Shown here one piece after another: positions 32,667 through 41,115 of a DNA stretch of 64,000 nucleotides. The stretch covers positions 1,674,001 to 1,738,000 of the forward strand of contig NZ_CP160403.1 in assembly GCF_040782645.1 (NCBI RefSeq), in the 5' to 3' direction. The first letter of the stretch is position 1. The number at the start of each line of letters is the position of its first letter. The position numbers were made by a program, and so were the translations under genes. The stretch comes from Streptomyces sp. HUAS ZL42 (GTDB taxonomy: Bacteria; Actinomycetota; Actinomycetes; Streptomycetales; Streptomycetaceae). The notes below the pieces were generated by a model. That model saw only the letters and a list, made by a program, of their open reading frames with translations. It made no database searches and had not been told where the DNA came from.

Positions 32667-33145
32667 CTGTCATGAAGAGCCCGCTTCCCGACGAGGCCCG
32701 TCAGGTCACCGGGGATGCGTTGCAGAGCACTCTCGTGGATCTTCTGGGGCTTTCCTTGATCGGGAAGCAGGCGCACTGGAACATCGTGGGCCCGCGGTTC
32801 CGCTCGATCCACTTCCAGCTCGACGAGGTGGTGGCGACCGCGCGGTCGTACGCCGACACGGTTGCGGAGCGCGCCGCGGCGCTCGGAGTGCCGCCGGACG
32901 GGCGCCCCGAGACGATCGCCTCGGCGCTCACACTGCCCGGTGCGAAGGACGGCCGGCTGCGCGACACGGAGGTCGTGCAGTTGCTCGTCGAGACGCTGGA
33001 GGCGGCCATCGGGCGGCTGCGCGAGCGTATCGACGCGACCGAGAAGCACGATCTCGTCACGCAGGACCTGTTCATCGGGATCACCCGCGAGCTGGAGAAG
33101 CAGCGGTGGATGTTCGACGCGGAGAACTGGCCGCGTGACGACTGA
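32663..33145 (+). CDS. dps: Dps-family ferritin-like DNA-protection protein
   Basis: A 160-residue four-helix-bundle protein. The inter-subunit ferroxidase ligands are present: H38 in QAHWNIVG, H50 in SIHFQLDE, and D65 and E69 in the D-x3-E pair ADTVAERA. Dodecamers oxidise and store iron with H2O2 and can coat DNA. The N-terminal tail is short and only mildly basic. The ATG at 32663 has AAGGAG-type sequence upstream within the WhiB gene and overlaps its stop by ATGA. Direct coupling to an iron-sulfur regulator fits redox control. Confidence 0.92.
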   Translation: MTVMKSPLPDEARQVTGDALQSTLVDLLGLSLIGKQAHWNIVGPRFRSIHFQLDEVVATARSYADTVAERAAALGVPPDGRPETIASALTLPGAKDGRLRDTEVVQLLVETLEAAIGRLRERIDATEKHDLVTQDLFIGITRELEKQRWMFDAENWPRDD

Positions 33146-33168
33146 CGTACCCAGGGAAGGGGCCGACG

Positions 33169-33501
33169 ATGACCGACGCCCTCGAACTCGACGCGCTGTG
33201 GGAGGACTTCCACCGCGTGGTGAACATGACCTCGCAGGAGCTGGCCGCCTGGCTGCGGGTCCGTGACGCCGACGAGGACACGGAGCCGCTGCCGGAGGAG
33301 GCGGGCACGCCCACCGGGCAGCACGTCCTCGCGATCCTGCAGAAGCGGCGCACCGACCTGACCGACGACGACATCCGGGTGATGTACGAGGTCGTGGACA
33401 CGGTCACCGCGCAGACCGACATGGAGAACGAACCCGAGGCCGAGGAGACCGCTCGCAGGCACCGGCTGATGACCATCGGCCACGACCCTCTCAAGCCATG
33501 A
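33169..33501 (+). CDS. DUF3140 family protein
   Basis: A 110-residue acidic cytoplasmic protein. LWEDFHRVVNMTSQELAAWL at residues about 10-29 and the LTDDDIRVMYEVVDTV segment are characteristic of DUF3140, a family of small actinobacterial and cyanobacterial proteins often encoded near DNA- or stress-related genes; the function is unknown. AAGGGG lies before the ATG. It follows dps by 23 bp, and its stop overlaps the ATG of the next, broken gene (ATGA), so a wbl-dps-DUF3140-endonuclease transcript is likely. Confidence 0.8.
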   Translation: MTDALELDALWEDFHRVVNMTSQELAAWLRVRDADEDTEPLPEEAGTPTGQHVLAILQKRRTDLTDDDIRVMYEVVDTVTAQTDMENEPEAEETARRHRLMTIGHDPLKP

Positions 33502-34206
33502 CCGGCAACGAGGGTGTGCGGCGCGAACTCGTCCGCGCGCACGGGCGGACGTACGTGGAGGAGGCGGGCATCCGGCTCAAGGACACCCCGCAGCCGCTCT
33601 ACCGGCTGCTGGTGCCGGCCGTCCTGCTCGGCGCCCGTATCCGCGCCTCGGTCGCGGTCGCCGCCGCACGGGCCCTGCACGAGGCGGGGCTGCGCGATCC
33701 GCGCCGGACGGCCGAGGCGGACTGGCAGCAGCGCGTGGACGCGCTGGGCCGCGGCGGCTACCGGCGCTACGACGAGCGCAACGCCACCCTCCCCCGTAGC
33801 CCTTCGGGCACGGGCGGTACCCCCATTCGCTCCGGCTTCGCTCCGCTCGGTGACGGGGCCCAGCTGTTGACCGAACGCCGGGCGGTGATCTACGGCGGTT
33901 GCGGGCGGAGGCGGACGGCGACGTCTCCGCGCTGCGCCGGCTGCTGCGGGAGGTTCCGGGCATGGGCCCGGCCGGCGCCGGCATCTTCCTGCGCGAGGCC
34001 CAGCGGGTGTGGCCGGAAGTGGCGCCCCACCTCGACGACAAGGCCCTCTCGGGCGCGGAGCGACACGGTCTGCCGAAGGATCCGGACCGCCTGCTGAAGC
34101 TCGCCGGCGAGACCGAACCGGCCGTGCCGGCGGCCGCGTTGGTGCGTGCGGCACTGGACAAGGGGACAAGGAGGTGGCCGAGGACAGCCTCCGCCGGGCC
34201 GCATGA
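33498..34206 (+). pseudogene. Broken endonuclease/HhH-GPD-like gene with two frameshifts and a 57-bp insertion
   Basis: The intact protein would be about 210 residues. Frame 1 reads RELVRAHGRTYVEEAGIRL and LYRLLVPAVLLGARIRASVA. Frame 2, from about 33885, reads RLRAEADGDVSALRRLLREVPGMGPAGAGIF, containing the helix-hairpin-helix-like VPGMGPAG. Frame 3 supplies the last 15 residues to the TGA at 34206. Lesions: a 57-bp in-frame hairpin-forming insertion (33789-33845), loss of one base near 33878, and an 8-bp tandem duplication GGACAAGG at 34156-34171. Endonuclease-type annotation is by resemblance to actinobacterial HhH proteins. It no longer encodes a full product. Confidence 0.75.
33789..33845. 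repeat. 57-bp GC-rich hairpin insertion inside the broken endonuclease gene
   Basis: The segment starts CTCCCCCGTAGCCCTTCG and folds as CCCGT-A-GCCC / GGGCACGGG around TTC, followed by GGTACCCCC and an imperfect CGCTCCGGCTTCGCTCCG repeat. It interrupts the protein between ERNAT and LGDGAQLL, exactly in frame. It resembles the short dispersed hairpin elements seen in Streptomyces genomes; copy number cannot be judged from this window. Confidence 0.5.
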
Positions 34207-34230
34207 CCAGGGCCGGGATCCCGCCGCCTG

Positions 34231-35472
34231 TCACGTCAGCCGGCTCAGCGCCGCCGACACCAGCGTCCGCACGCCCGGCACGACCACCGACAGGTCGGGT
34301 GCGAACAACGGGCTGTGATTGCCCGGCACGTTGTCGATCTTCTCGGACAGGTCCTCGCCGGGCGCCGCCTCCCAGACGTCGGCGGGGGTGGAGGTCACGA
34401 ACCAGTAGTCGTAGGGCACGCCCTGCGGAGCGAGGCGCGAGAAGTCCTCGCTGCCCATCGCCGGGCCGAAGTCGAAGACGCTGTGCTCGCCGAACAGTGC
34501 GCGGTGGACGGCGGCGATCTCGCCGTCCAGGGCAGCGTCGTTGACGGTGTTGGGGTAGCCGGGCCGCACCGTGATCTCGGGTGGCACCCGGCAGCCGGCG
34601 GCCTGGCACTCCCCTTCGACGATGCGCCGTACCGCGGCCAGGATGCGTGTGCGACTCCCCGAGGACTGGGTGCGCAGGTTGACCGCGAGCCGCGCCTCGG
34701 CGGGGATCACATTGGGCTTCGTGCCTGCGTGGAACTCCCCCACCGTCAGCACCGCGGACTCCCTGGGCGCGACCTCGCGGGAGACGACGGTCTGGAGCCG
34801 GGTGACGATGTACGCGGCGGTCACGACCGGGTCGACGGTCGACTCGGGGCGTGAGCCGTGGCCGCCGACGCCGTGCACGACGACGTCGACCTCGTCGGAT
34901 GCCGACATGATCAGGCCCGGGGTGTGCGGGTAGAACCCGGCGAGCCCGGGTGCGACGTGCTGGCCGAACAGCACGTCCGGGCGCGGGAACCGCTCGTGGA
35001 CCCCGTCGGCGGCCATCACGCCCGCGCCGCTGCCCGCCTCCTCGGCGGGCTGCCCGACCACCACGAGCGTGCCCGACCAGGTCTCGCGGGCGGAGGCGAG
35101 TGCCTCGGCGGCGCCGGCGAGCCAGGTGACGTGCAGGTCGTGGCCGCAGGCGTGCATCACGCCGTCGACCGTGGAGGCGTAGTCGAGGCCGGTGGCCTCC
35201 CGCACGGGCAGCGCGTCCATGTCGCCGCGCAGCCACACCACCGGCCCGTCGCCGTTGGCGAGGACCCCGACCACACCGGTGCGGGCGACGCCCTCCGTCA
35301 CCGCGTACCCGGCGGCACGAAGCCGCGCGGCCAGTCTGGCTGCGGTGCGGTGCTCCTGGAACGACAGCTCGGGATGGCGGTGCAGGTCCCGGTAGAAGTC
35401 CTCCAGGTCGGCGGCCTTCAGCCCGGAGGTCAGCTCCCGGGCGAGGCCTGCGACGGCGGCGGGTTCGGTCAC
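34231..35472 (-). CDS. M20-family amidohydrolase (aminoacylase/carboxypeptidase-like)
   Basis: A 413-residue metal-dependent hydrolase. DLHRHPELSFQEHRTA near the N-terminus, GDMDALP, HACGHDLH, PAEEAGSGA and NHSPLFAPD mark the M20D/IAA-amino-acid-hydrolase subfamily, with Cys/His/Glu metal ligands in place. It removes an acyl group from N-acyl amino acids or conjugates. The GTG at 35472 (GGGGACGCC upstream) is preferred over another GTG 24 bases earlier. It is the last gene of the minus-strand series that begins with the XRE-cupin regulator, 36 bp after the LysE gene. A linked deacylation-export role is possible. Confidence 0.85.
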   Translation of the reverse strand: MTEPAAVAGLARELTSGLKAADLEDFYRDLHRHPELSFQEHRTAARLAARLRAAGYAVTEGVARTGVVGVLANGDGPVVWLRGDMDALPVREATGLDYASTVDGVMHACGHDLHVTWLAGAAEALASARETWSGTLVVVGQPAEEAGSGAGVMAADGVHERFPRPDVLFGQHVAPGLAGFYPHTPGLIMSASDEVDVVVHGVGGHGSRPESTVDPVVTAAYIVTRLQTVVSREVAPRESAVLTVGEFHAGTKPNVIPAEARLAVNLRTQSSGSRTRILAAVRRIVEGECQAAGCRVPPEITVRPGYPNTVNDAALDGEIAAVHRALFGEHSVFDFGPAMGSEDFSRLAPQGVPYDYWFVTSTPADVWEAAPGEDLSEKIDNVPGNHSPLFAPDLSVVVPGVRTLVSAALSRLT

Positions 35473-35508
35473 GGCGTCCCCTATTCTCCATGTCACATGT
35501 CGCGGTCG

Positions 35509-36156
35509 TCAGTGGTCGGACAGTGCCAGCTCCACACCGAAGCCGATGAGTACCGTTCCCGTCACCGCGTCCATCGAACGCCGCGCCGTGCGCCGGTCGA
35601 TGCGCAGGCGTCGCAGCAGGGCCTTGAGGCGTTCCGCCCCGAGGATCAGCAGGGTGAACCAGGCCATCGCCTCGAGGTCGTGAACGAGCGCGAGGAGCAG
35701 GCCCATGGCCAGGTGCGGGGTGTGTTCCGGGATGAACTGCGGCAGCGCGGCCGTGTAGAAGACGCCGACCTTGGGGTTGAGCAGGTTGGTGGTGAATCCG
35801 CGCCGGAACGCCCTGGACAGTGGCTCCGCCTGCGGCTCCCGGCCGAGGGCGGGGCCGCTCTCCCGGCGGCGCAGGGCGCGCAGCAGACCGATGCCCATCC
35901 ACAGCAGGTAGGCCGCGCCGGCGATGCGCAGCGCGGTGTAGGCGGTCTGCGAGACCGTCAGCAGGGCGGTCGCGCCGCCGGCCGCCGCCGCGCCCCACAG
36001 CAGGGCCCCGGTGTTGATGCCGAGCGCGGTGGCGAAGGCGTGCGCGCGGCCCCGGACCGCGACGCTGCGCAGCACCAGTGCCGTGTCCAGGCCCGGTACG
36101 AGCGTGAGCAGACCGGCGACGACGGCGAAGGACGCGAGGGCGGAGGTCACGGTCAT
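35509..36156 (-). CDS. LysE-family amino-acid exporter
   Basis: A 215-residue membrane protein with about six helices. LTLVPGLDTALVLRSVAVRGR at about 17-37 is the LysE/RhtB signature (GPD-type motif with PGLDT), and GFTTNLLNPKVGVFYTAALPQFI in the middle is the second conserved block. Family members export basic or neutral amino acids and related metabolites. It follows the SDR gene by 71 bp and precedes the M20 gene by 36 bp on the same strand, so it may be in the same operon and remove a toxic amino-acid-like intermediate (inference). Confidence 0.87.
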   Translation of the reverse strand: MTVTSALASFAVVAGLLTLVPGLDTALVLRSVAVRGRAHAFATALGINTGALLWGAAAAGGATALLTVSQTAYTALRIAGAAYLLWMGIGLLRALRRRESGPALGREPQAEPLSRAFRRGFTTNLLNPKVGVFYTAALPQFIPEHTPHLAMGLLLALVHDLEAMAWFTLLILGAERLKALLRRLRIDRRTARRSMDAVTGTVLIGFGVELALSDH

Positions 36157-36227
36157 GGGGGCATTGTGACCGAGCGCCGTACCGGCGCGTCACGGGATGT
36201 CACAGGGTGGTCCTCCGCCCGCGCCGC

Positions 36228-36917
36228 TCAGCCCAGCAGCCAACCACCGTCCACGTTCAGATCCACCGCGTTGACCGCCGGGTTGCGCAGCAGGAAGTCC
36301 ACCGCGTCCACCACGTCCGCCATGGCGGCCAGCCGCCCGGTGGGCGTCTTCGCGCGCAGCCCCGCGAGGACCTCCTGGGGCTTGCCGGCCCAGTGCGGGC
36401 TGTCGCCGACGACGCCCGGGTGGACGGCGTTGACCCGGATGGGGGCGAGCTCGACGGCGAGGCTGTGCACCAGGCCGGTGACCCCTGCGTTGACCGTGGC
36501 CACGGTCGTGGCCCCCGGGTAGGGGCGTTCCTTGGCCTGCCCGCCGAACAGCACGATCGCGCTGTCGTCGTGCAGCCGGGTCCGCAGCGCGTGGACGACC
36601 TCGGTGTAGCCGACGAGTTTGAGCGTGACGAGGTGGAGCGCGGCGTCGATGTCGTAGGCGTCGACCCGGTTGTCGTCCCTGGAGATACCCGCGAGGACCA
36701 GGTGGTCGACCCGTCCGACGCCGTTCAGGGCGGCCGCGACCTCCCGGGGGCGCGCGAGGTCGAGGGCGAGCCCGCGCGCGCCGATCTCCTTGGCCACGGT
36801 GCCGCTGCGGTGGGCGTCGCGCCCGGTGATCACCACCTCGTCGCCGCGCTCCGCACGCACGCGGGCGAACTCACGGCCGATGCCCGACGTCCCGCCGATC
36901 ACCACCACACTGCTCAT
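36228..36917 (-). CDS. Divergent short-chain dehydrogenase/reductase lacking YxxxK
   Basis: A 229-residue Rossmann protein. VVIGGTSGIGREFARV is an intact cofactor loop and the C-terminal PIRVNAVHPGVVGDSPHW is typical of classical SDRs. The catalytic region is not: where YAASK would be it reads TVATVNAG, so Tyr and Lys are replaced, and the Ser strand reads VLFGGQAKERP. Either the chemistry differs or the protein is not a dehydrogenase. The ATG at 36917 overlaps the bicupin stop (ATGA), which ties it firmly to the catabolic operon. Confidence 0.82.
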   Translation of the reverse strand: MSSVVVIGGTSGIGREFARVRAERGDEVVITGRDAHRSGTVAKEIGARGLALDLARPREVAAALNGVGRVDHLVLAGISRDDNRVDAYDIDAALHLVTLKLVGYTEVVHALRTRLHDDSAIVLFGGQAKERPYPGATTVATVNAGVTGLVHSLAVELAPIRVNAVHPGVVGDSPHWAGKPQEVLAGLRAKTPTGRLAAMADVVDAVDFLLRNPAVNAVDLNVDGGWLLG

Positions 36918-37795
36918 CGTGTCTCCCTCAGTGCCTCGCGCAGGTACTCCCAGTCCCGCGTGAACCGGTAGGAGTGACGCGGCGGCGGCTGCGGCGCCTG
37001 CGTCTCCAGCCAGCGCACCGGCCCTTCTCCGGCGTTGGCGAACCCGTGCACGCACCCGGCGCCCGCCCAGGCGCAGTCGCCGGGCCCCAACCGGTGCCGC
37101 TCGCCGTCGAACACGGCGTCCACCAGGCCTTCGAGGATCAGATACGTCTCCTCGAAGGGGTGGTCGTGCGTGCCCGCGACGCCGTCCGGCGCGTACTGCA
37201 CCATGAACATCGTCGAGGCCACGGCGCCCAGGTCGCTGTCGACCATCATCTTCACCGTGATGCCGCTGTAGACGAGCAGTGCGGTGCGCATGCTCGCGGA
37301 CACGGCGAGCAGGTCCTGGGACTGCTTGCCGGGGTCCATCTGCGCGGGCTCGAAGTGGCCGAAGGACCGGGTGCGCGGGTCGCGGACGTCGATGCGGACG
37401 GGGTCCCTCCGGGGTAGGGGCGGTACCTGCTGGGTGTCGTACCCGTAGCGGGCCCTCGGCAGGGGTGCGAGCATGTCCGCCCAGCGCGCGCCGGTGTTCC
37501 CTGCACAGCGCCAGGCGTGCGGAACGCCGGTGGGCAGCAGACCGTAGTCGCCCTCTTCGAGCAGGTACGAGCCCTCCGGCACATCCAGGATCACGGCGCC
37601 GTCGAGCACGTGGAAGCTCTCCTCGTACGAGTGGACGTGCGCCGCGACCGTTCCGTCCGGCCGCAGCTCGCAGACACCGAAGCCGGTGTGCACGCTGCCG
37701 TCGTCCTCGCCGACCAGCGCCCGCCGCCGGTAACCGTGTTCGTCGTAGGGCGGCTCCGGGACGTCCGTGGTCCGGCGCACCAGGTGGTTCGTCAT
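36914..37795 (-). CDS. Bicupin protein (ureidoglycine aminohydrolase-like fold)
   Basis: A 293-residue protein with two cupin domains. Domain 1 (about residues 40-120) has AAHVHSYEESFHVLDG and TGVPHAW; domain 2 (about 190-270) has GTHDHPFEETYLILEG and GAGCVHGFAN. Each keeps a full H-x-H-x(3-4)-E...H metal site, so two metals may bind. The arrangement recalls (S)-ureidoglycine aminohydrolase and bicupin dioxygenases or decarboxylases. Start and stop both overlap neighbours by ATGA, between the amidohydrolase and the SDR. The reaction is unknown; no other allantoin genes are present. Confidence 0.8.
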   Translation of the reverse strand: MTNHLVRRTTDVPEPPYDEHGYRRRALVGEDDGSVHTGFGVCELRPDGTVAAHVHSYEESFHVLDGAVILDVPEGSYLLEEGDYGLLPTGVPHAWRCAGNTGARWADMLAPLPRARYGYDTQQVPPLPRRDPVRIDVRDPRTRSFGHFEPAQMDPGKQSQDLLAVSASMRTALLVYSGITVKMMVDSDLGAVASTMFMVQYAPDGVAGTHDHPFEETYLILEGLVDAVFDGERHRLGPGDCAWAGAGCVHGFANAGEGPVRWLETQAPQPPPRHSYRFTRDWEYLREALRETR

Positions 37796-39144
37796 ACGGC
37801 GGGCTTCGCCTCCTTCGCCGCCAGGAGCCGGTCGCGGGACTCCTCGACGAGCCGGCGGGCGCGTGCGACGTCGGCCACCAGCCTGCCGTCGCGCTTGCGG
37901 ACCACACCGTCCACGAGGACGGTGTCCACGTTGGACACGTCCGCGCACAGCGTCACCGCGGCCGCCGCGTCGTGCACCGGCGCCACGTTCAGGGCGGTGG
38001 CGTCGATCGCGACGACGTCGGCGCGCTTGCCGGGGGTCAGGGAGCCGGTGCGGTCCTCGACGCCCGCGACGTGCGCGCCGTTGGCCGTGGCGATGCCGAG
38101 CATCTGACGTGCCGTCAGCATGGTTTCGGGCACCGGCAGGTTGGCCTGCCAGCAGTCGGCGTTGACCCGGGCGCGCTCGGCGCCGAAGGCGGAGCGGATC
38201 TGGGTGAACATGTCGCCGGGCACGGTGGTGACGACGTCGATGCTCAGGGACGGCCGCAGCCCGTGCTCGATCGCGGTCATCACAGGCGGCCAGCCATGCC
38301 CCATCTGTGTCTCCACCTGCGGCGCGACGGACACCGTACCGCCGCTGTCGGCGACCAGCCGCCACTCCTCCTCGCTGAAGTAGCAGCAGTGGATGTAGGT
38401 GGTGTCGGGGCCGAGGAGGCCGAGGCCGTGGAGCTGCTTCACCATGCCGAAGCGGCCGGCGAGCCGCCCCATCGCCACGTGCACCGTGATCGGGATGTCC
38501 AGCTCGCGCGCGAGCGCCCACTCGGCGGTGACGACGTCGTTGACGCAGAAGCCGGGGCCGCGGGTGGCCAGCGCCATGGTGAGCAGACCGCTGTCGGAGG
38601 AGAAGTACTCGGCACGGATCCGCCGTACGTCGTCGCCCGGAATCGCGATCTTGCTCTCGAACCAGTAGTCGGCGAGCGAGGTGTTGGCGCTGCCGTAGGC
38701 GTACTGCGCGCGGATGCCGCTCTCCGTCAGCGCCTGGATCGCGGCGTCCGGGTGCTCGGGCGTGTTGTTGATGTGCGACCAGTCGACGAGCGTGGTGATG
38801 CCCGCGTTGAGGCACTCCAGGGCGCCCGCGAGGTTGGCCGCGTACACGTCCTCGGGGGTGTAGAGCGGCGCGAAGGTGTCGAGGACGTCGACGAAGTAGT
38901 CGTCGAGGGTCGCGTCGGGCGCCACGCCCCGGATCGAGGCCTCCCAGGTGTGCCGGTGGCTGTCGACGAAGCCGGGGATCACGATGCGGCCGGTCATGTC
39001 GAGGACTTCGGCGTCCGCGCTGATCTCCGGCTGTACGGCCGCGATACGTCCGTCCTCGATGAGGACGTCCCCCTGGGGCAGGTCCCCGATGTCGGGGTCC
39101 ATCGAGACTATGTGGCCCGCGCGCAGAAGTGTCCGATCGGTCAT
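37792..39144 (-). CDS. TrzA/AtzA-like amidohydrolase (deaminase-type)
   Basis: A 450-residue TIM-barrel amidohydrolase. PGFVDSHRHTWEASIRG provides the H-x-H metal pair. Further ligands are likely in ITVHVAMG, YIHCCYFSEEE and LSIDVVTTVPGD. The N- and C-terminal beta-sandwich (LRAGHIVSMDPDIGDL and TPGKRADVVAIDA) is typical of the cytosine deaminase/chlorohydrolase group, which deaminates or dehalogenates N-heterocycles. The ATG at 39144 has GGAGGAAGGGCG upstream. It follows the E1-beta gene by 22 bp and overlaps the bicupin start. A nitrogen heterocycle or guanidino-type substrate is a reasonable inference. Confidence 0.83.
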   Translation of the reverse strand: MTDRTLLRAGHIVSMDPDIGDLPQGDVLIEDGRIAAVQPEISADAEVLDMTGRIVIPGFVDSHRHTWEASIRGVAPDATLDDYFVDVLDTFAPLYTPEDVYAANLAGALECLNAGITTLVDWSHINNTPEHPDAAIQALTESGIRAQYAYGSANTSLADYWFESKIAIPGDDVRRIRAEYFSSDSGLLTMALATRGPGFCVNDVVTAEWALARELDIPITVHVAMGRLAGRFGMVKQLHGLGLLGPDTTYIHCCYFSEEEWRLVADSGGTVSVAPQVETQMGHGWPPVMTAIEHGLRPSLSIDVVTTVPGDMFTQIRSAFGAERARVNADCWQANLPVPETMLTARQMLGIATANGAHVAGVEDRTGSLTPGKRADVVAIDATALNVAPVHDAAAAVTLCADVSNVDTVLVDGVVRKRDGRLVADVARARRLVEESRDRLLAAKEAKPAV

Positions 39145-39166
39145 CGCCCTTCCTCCCATGGGGTGT

Positions 39167-40147
39167 TCAGTACGCCGTGAGGTGCCGGACGGCCGTCACG
39201 ACCTTGTCTGCGGTGGGGATGACCTCCTCCTCGAGCGCGTCGGCGAACGGCAGCGGCACGCACTCCCCCGCCACCCGCCGGACGGGCGCGTCCAGGAGGC
39301 CGAATCCTTCGTCGGCGACGACCGAGACGACAGTGGCGCCCCAGCCGCCCTGGTACGGGTTCTCCTCGACGGTGACGAGGCGCGAGGTCCTGGCGAGTGA
39401 GGCGAGGACGGTGGCGGTGTCCAGCGGGACCAGGCTGCGCAGGTCGACGACCTCGGCCGAGACACCCTCCCGGGCCAGGTCGTCCGCGGCCTTCAGGGCC
39501 ACCGGCACCATCGAGGCGAGGGCCACGAGTGTCACGTCGGCGCCCTCCCGGACGACGGCCGCGCGGCCGAGCTCGACGACGTGGCCGGCCGGCGCGGGCG
39601 CGCCCTTGCTCGCCAGCAGGCCCTTGTGCTCGAAGAAGACGACCGGGTCGTCGCTGCGGATCGCCGCCGCCATCATGCCGGTCACGTCGGACGGGGTCGC
39701 CGGTGCCGCGATCTTCAGGCCGGGCACGGTGAACGCCCAGTTCTCGGTGGCCTGGGAGTGCTGGGCGCCGAAGCCGAGTCCGCCGCCGTTGGCGGTGCGC
39801 ACGACGAGCGGCACGGTCACCTGACCGCCCGTCATGTACCGCACCTTCGGTATCTCGTTGGCGAGGTAGTCCCAGCAACAGGCCAGGAAGTCCGAGAACA
39901 TGATCTCGGCGACGGGCCGCATCCCGGTCATCGCGGCGCCCATCGCCGCACCCACGATGGCCTGTTCCGAGATGGGCGTGTCCCACACCCGCTCGGGCCC
40001 GAACTCCTTCAGCAGCCCCACGGTCGTCTTGAACACCCCGCCGGCCTCGCCGATGTCCTCGCCCAGGCACACCACCGCGGGATCGCGCCGCATCTCCCGC
40101 GCGATGCCCTCGGCGACCGCCTCCCGGTACGTGATCACGTCCGCCAT
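39167..40147 (-). CDS. 2-oxo acid dehydrogenase E1 beta subunit (acetoin/pyruvate type)
   Basis: A 326-residue transketolase-like subunit. VVCLGEDIGEAGGVFKTTVGLL, DTPISEQAIVGAAMGAAM and AEIMFSDFLACCWDYLANE are the ThDP- and interface-binding blocks of the PdhB/AcoB family; VPLVVRTANGGGLGFGAQHSQ is the E1-beta loop. It pairs with the upstream alpha subunit, whose 3' end it overlaps by 13 bp. The E2 acyltransferase and E3 that such E1 enzymes normally need are not encoded nearby; they may be borrowed from the central complexes. The physiological 2-oxo acid or acyloin is unknown. Confidence 0.88.
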   Translation of the reverse strand: MADVITYREAVAEGIAREMRRDPAVVCLGEDIGEAGGVFKTTVGLLKEFGPERVWDTPISEQAIVGAAMGAAMTGMRPVAEIMFSDFLACCWDYLANEIPKVRYMTGGQVTVPLVVRTANGGGLGFGAQHSQATENWAFTVPGLKIAAPATPSDVTGMMAAAIRSDDPVVFFEHKGLLASKGAPAPAGHVVELGRAAVVREGADVTLVALASMVPVALKAADDLAREGVSAEVVDLRSLVPLDTATVLASLARTSRLVTVEENPYQGGWGATVVSVVADEGFGLLDAPVRRVAGECVPLPFADALEEEVIPTADKVVTAVRHLTAY

Positions 40148-41115
40148 GCGGCACCCCCGTCGGCCCATACGTCGGTCAGCGCCTCGCGCGGATCGGGCGG
40201 CGGCGCGGCCTTCGCCGCCTCGACGGCCCGCTGTACGACGTCCCGTGCGCGTTCGTCGGCGGCGGCGACCGTCTCCGGCGGCACGCCCAGTTCGCTCAGC
40301 CGCCCGCGTGCGACGTCCAACGGGTCGTGCTTGAGCCAGCGTTCGACCTCCTCGGCCGGGCGATAGGTGGCCGGGTCGGCGCGGCTGTGCCCGAAGTGCC
40401 GGTAGGTCAGCGCCTCCAGCAGGGCGGGCCCGTCTCCCGCCCGGGCCCGCCGTGCGAACCGCGTCACCGCCTCCCGGACGGCCTCGACGTCGTTGCCGTC
40501 GACGGTCTCGCCCGGGATGCCGTACGCGGGAGCCCGGTCGGCGGCGGGCCGGGGGACCGCCGTGACGTCGGCGATGGGCGTGTACTCCATGTAGAGGTTG
40601 TTCTCGCACACGAACAGCACGGGCAGCTTCCACACGGCGGCCAGGTTGAGCGACTCGTGGAAGGCGCCGATGTTGGTCGCGCCGTCGCCGAAGAAGGCGA
40701 CCGCGATCTGCCCGGTGCCGCGCAGCCGGGCGGACCAGGCGGCGCCGACCGCCATCGGCAGATGGGCGCCGACGATGGCGTACGAGCCGAGCATGTGCGT
40801 GGACGCCTTGGTCAGGTGCATGGAGCCGCCCTTGGCCCTGCACAGTCCCGTGGCCCGGCTCATGAGTTCCGCGAGGCACTCCTCGGGAGTGGCTCCCCGT
40901 GCGAGCGCGTGGTGGTGGCCCCGGTAGGTGGCGAAGACGTAGTCGTCGGCGCGCAGGGCGGCGCTCGCGCCCACGGCGACGGCCTCCTGACCGGCGGCGA
41001 GGTGGGTGGTGCCCTTGACCAGCCCGGACAGGAACAGGTCGTGGGCGGCCTTCTCCGTACGGCGAACGACGGCCATCCGCTCGTACAGGGCGAGGAGTTC
41101 GTCGCGGTCGGCCAT
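40135..41115 (-). CDS. 2-oxo acid dehydrogenase E1 alpha subunit (acetoin/pyruvate type)
   Basis: A 326-residue ThDP-binding subunit of the PdhA/AcoA family. It contains THLAAGQEAVAVGASAAL, YRGHHHALARG, KGGSMHLTK, and the ThDP motif that starts FFGDGATNIGAFHESL and ends FVCENNLY; YRHFGHSRADP is the C-terminal phosphoryl-loop equivalent. The ATG at 41115 forms a TGATG overlap with the stop of the M24 gene, so synthesis is coupled. It works with the beta subunit encoded next. The position between an M24 protein and an amidohydrolase suggests it handles a 2-oxo acid released late in the pathway (inference). Confidence 0.88.
   Translation of the reverse strand: MADRDELLALYERMAVVRRTEKAAHDLFLSGLVKGTTHLAAGQEAVAVGASAALRADDYVFATYRGHHHALARGATPEECLAELMSRATGLCRAKGGSMHLTKASTHMLGSYAIVGAHLPMAVGAAWSARLRGTGQIAVAFFGDGATNIGAFHESLNLAAVWKLPVLFVCENNLYMEYTPIADVTAVPRPAADRAPAYGIPGETVDGNDVEAVREAVTRFARRARAGDGPALLEALTYRHFGHSRADPATYRPAEEVERWLKHDPLDVARGRLSELGVPPETVAAADERARDVVQRAVEAAKAAPPPDPREALTDVWADGGAAWRT

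Noticed and set aside
36914..39144. Allantoin/ureide degradation suggested by bicupin and amidohydrolase
   Set aside because: No allantoicase, ureidoglycolate enzyme or allantoinase signature; the amidohydrolase looks like the TrzA/cytosine deaminase group.
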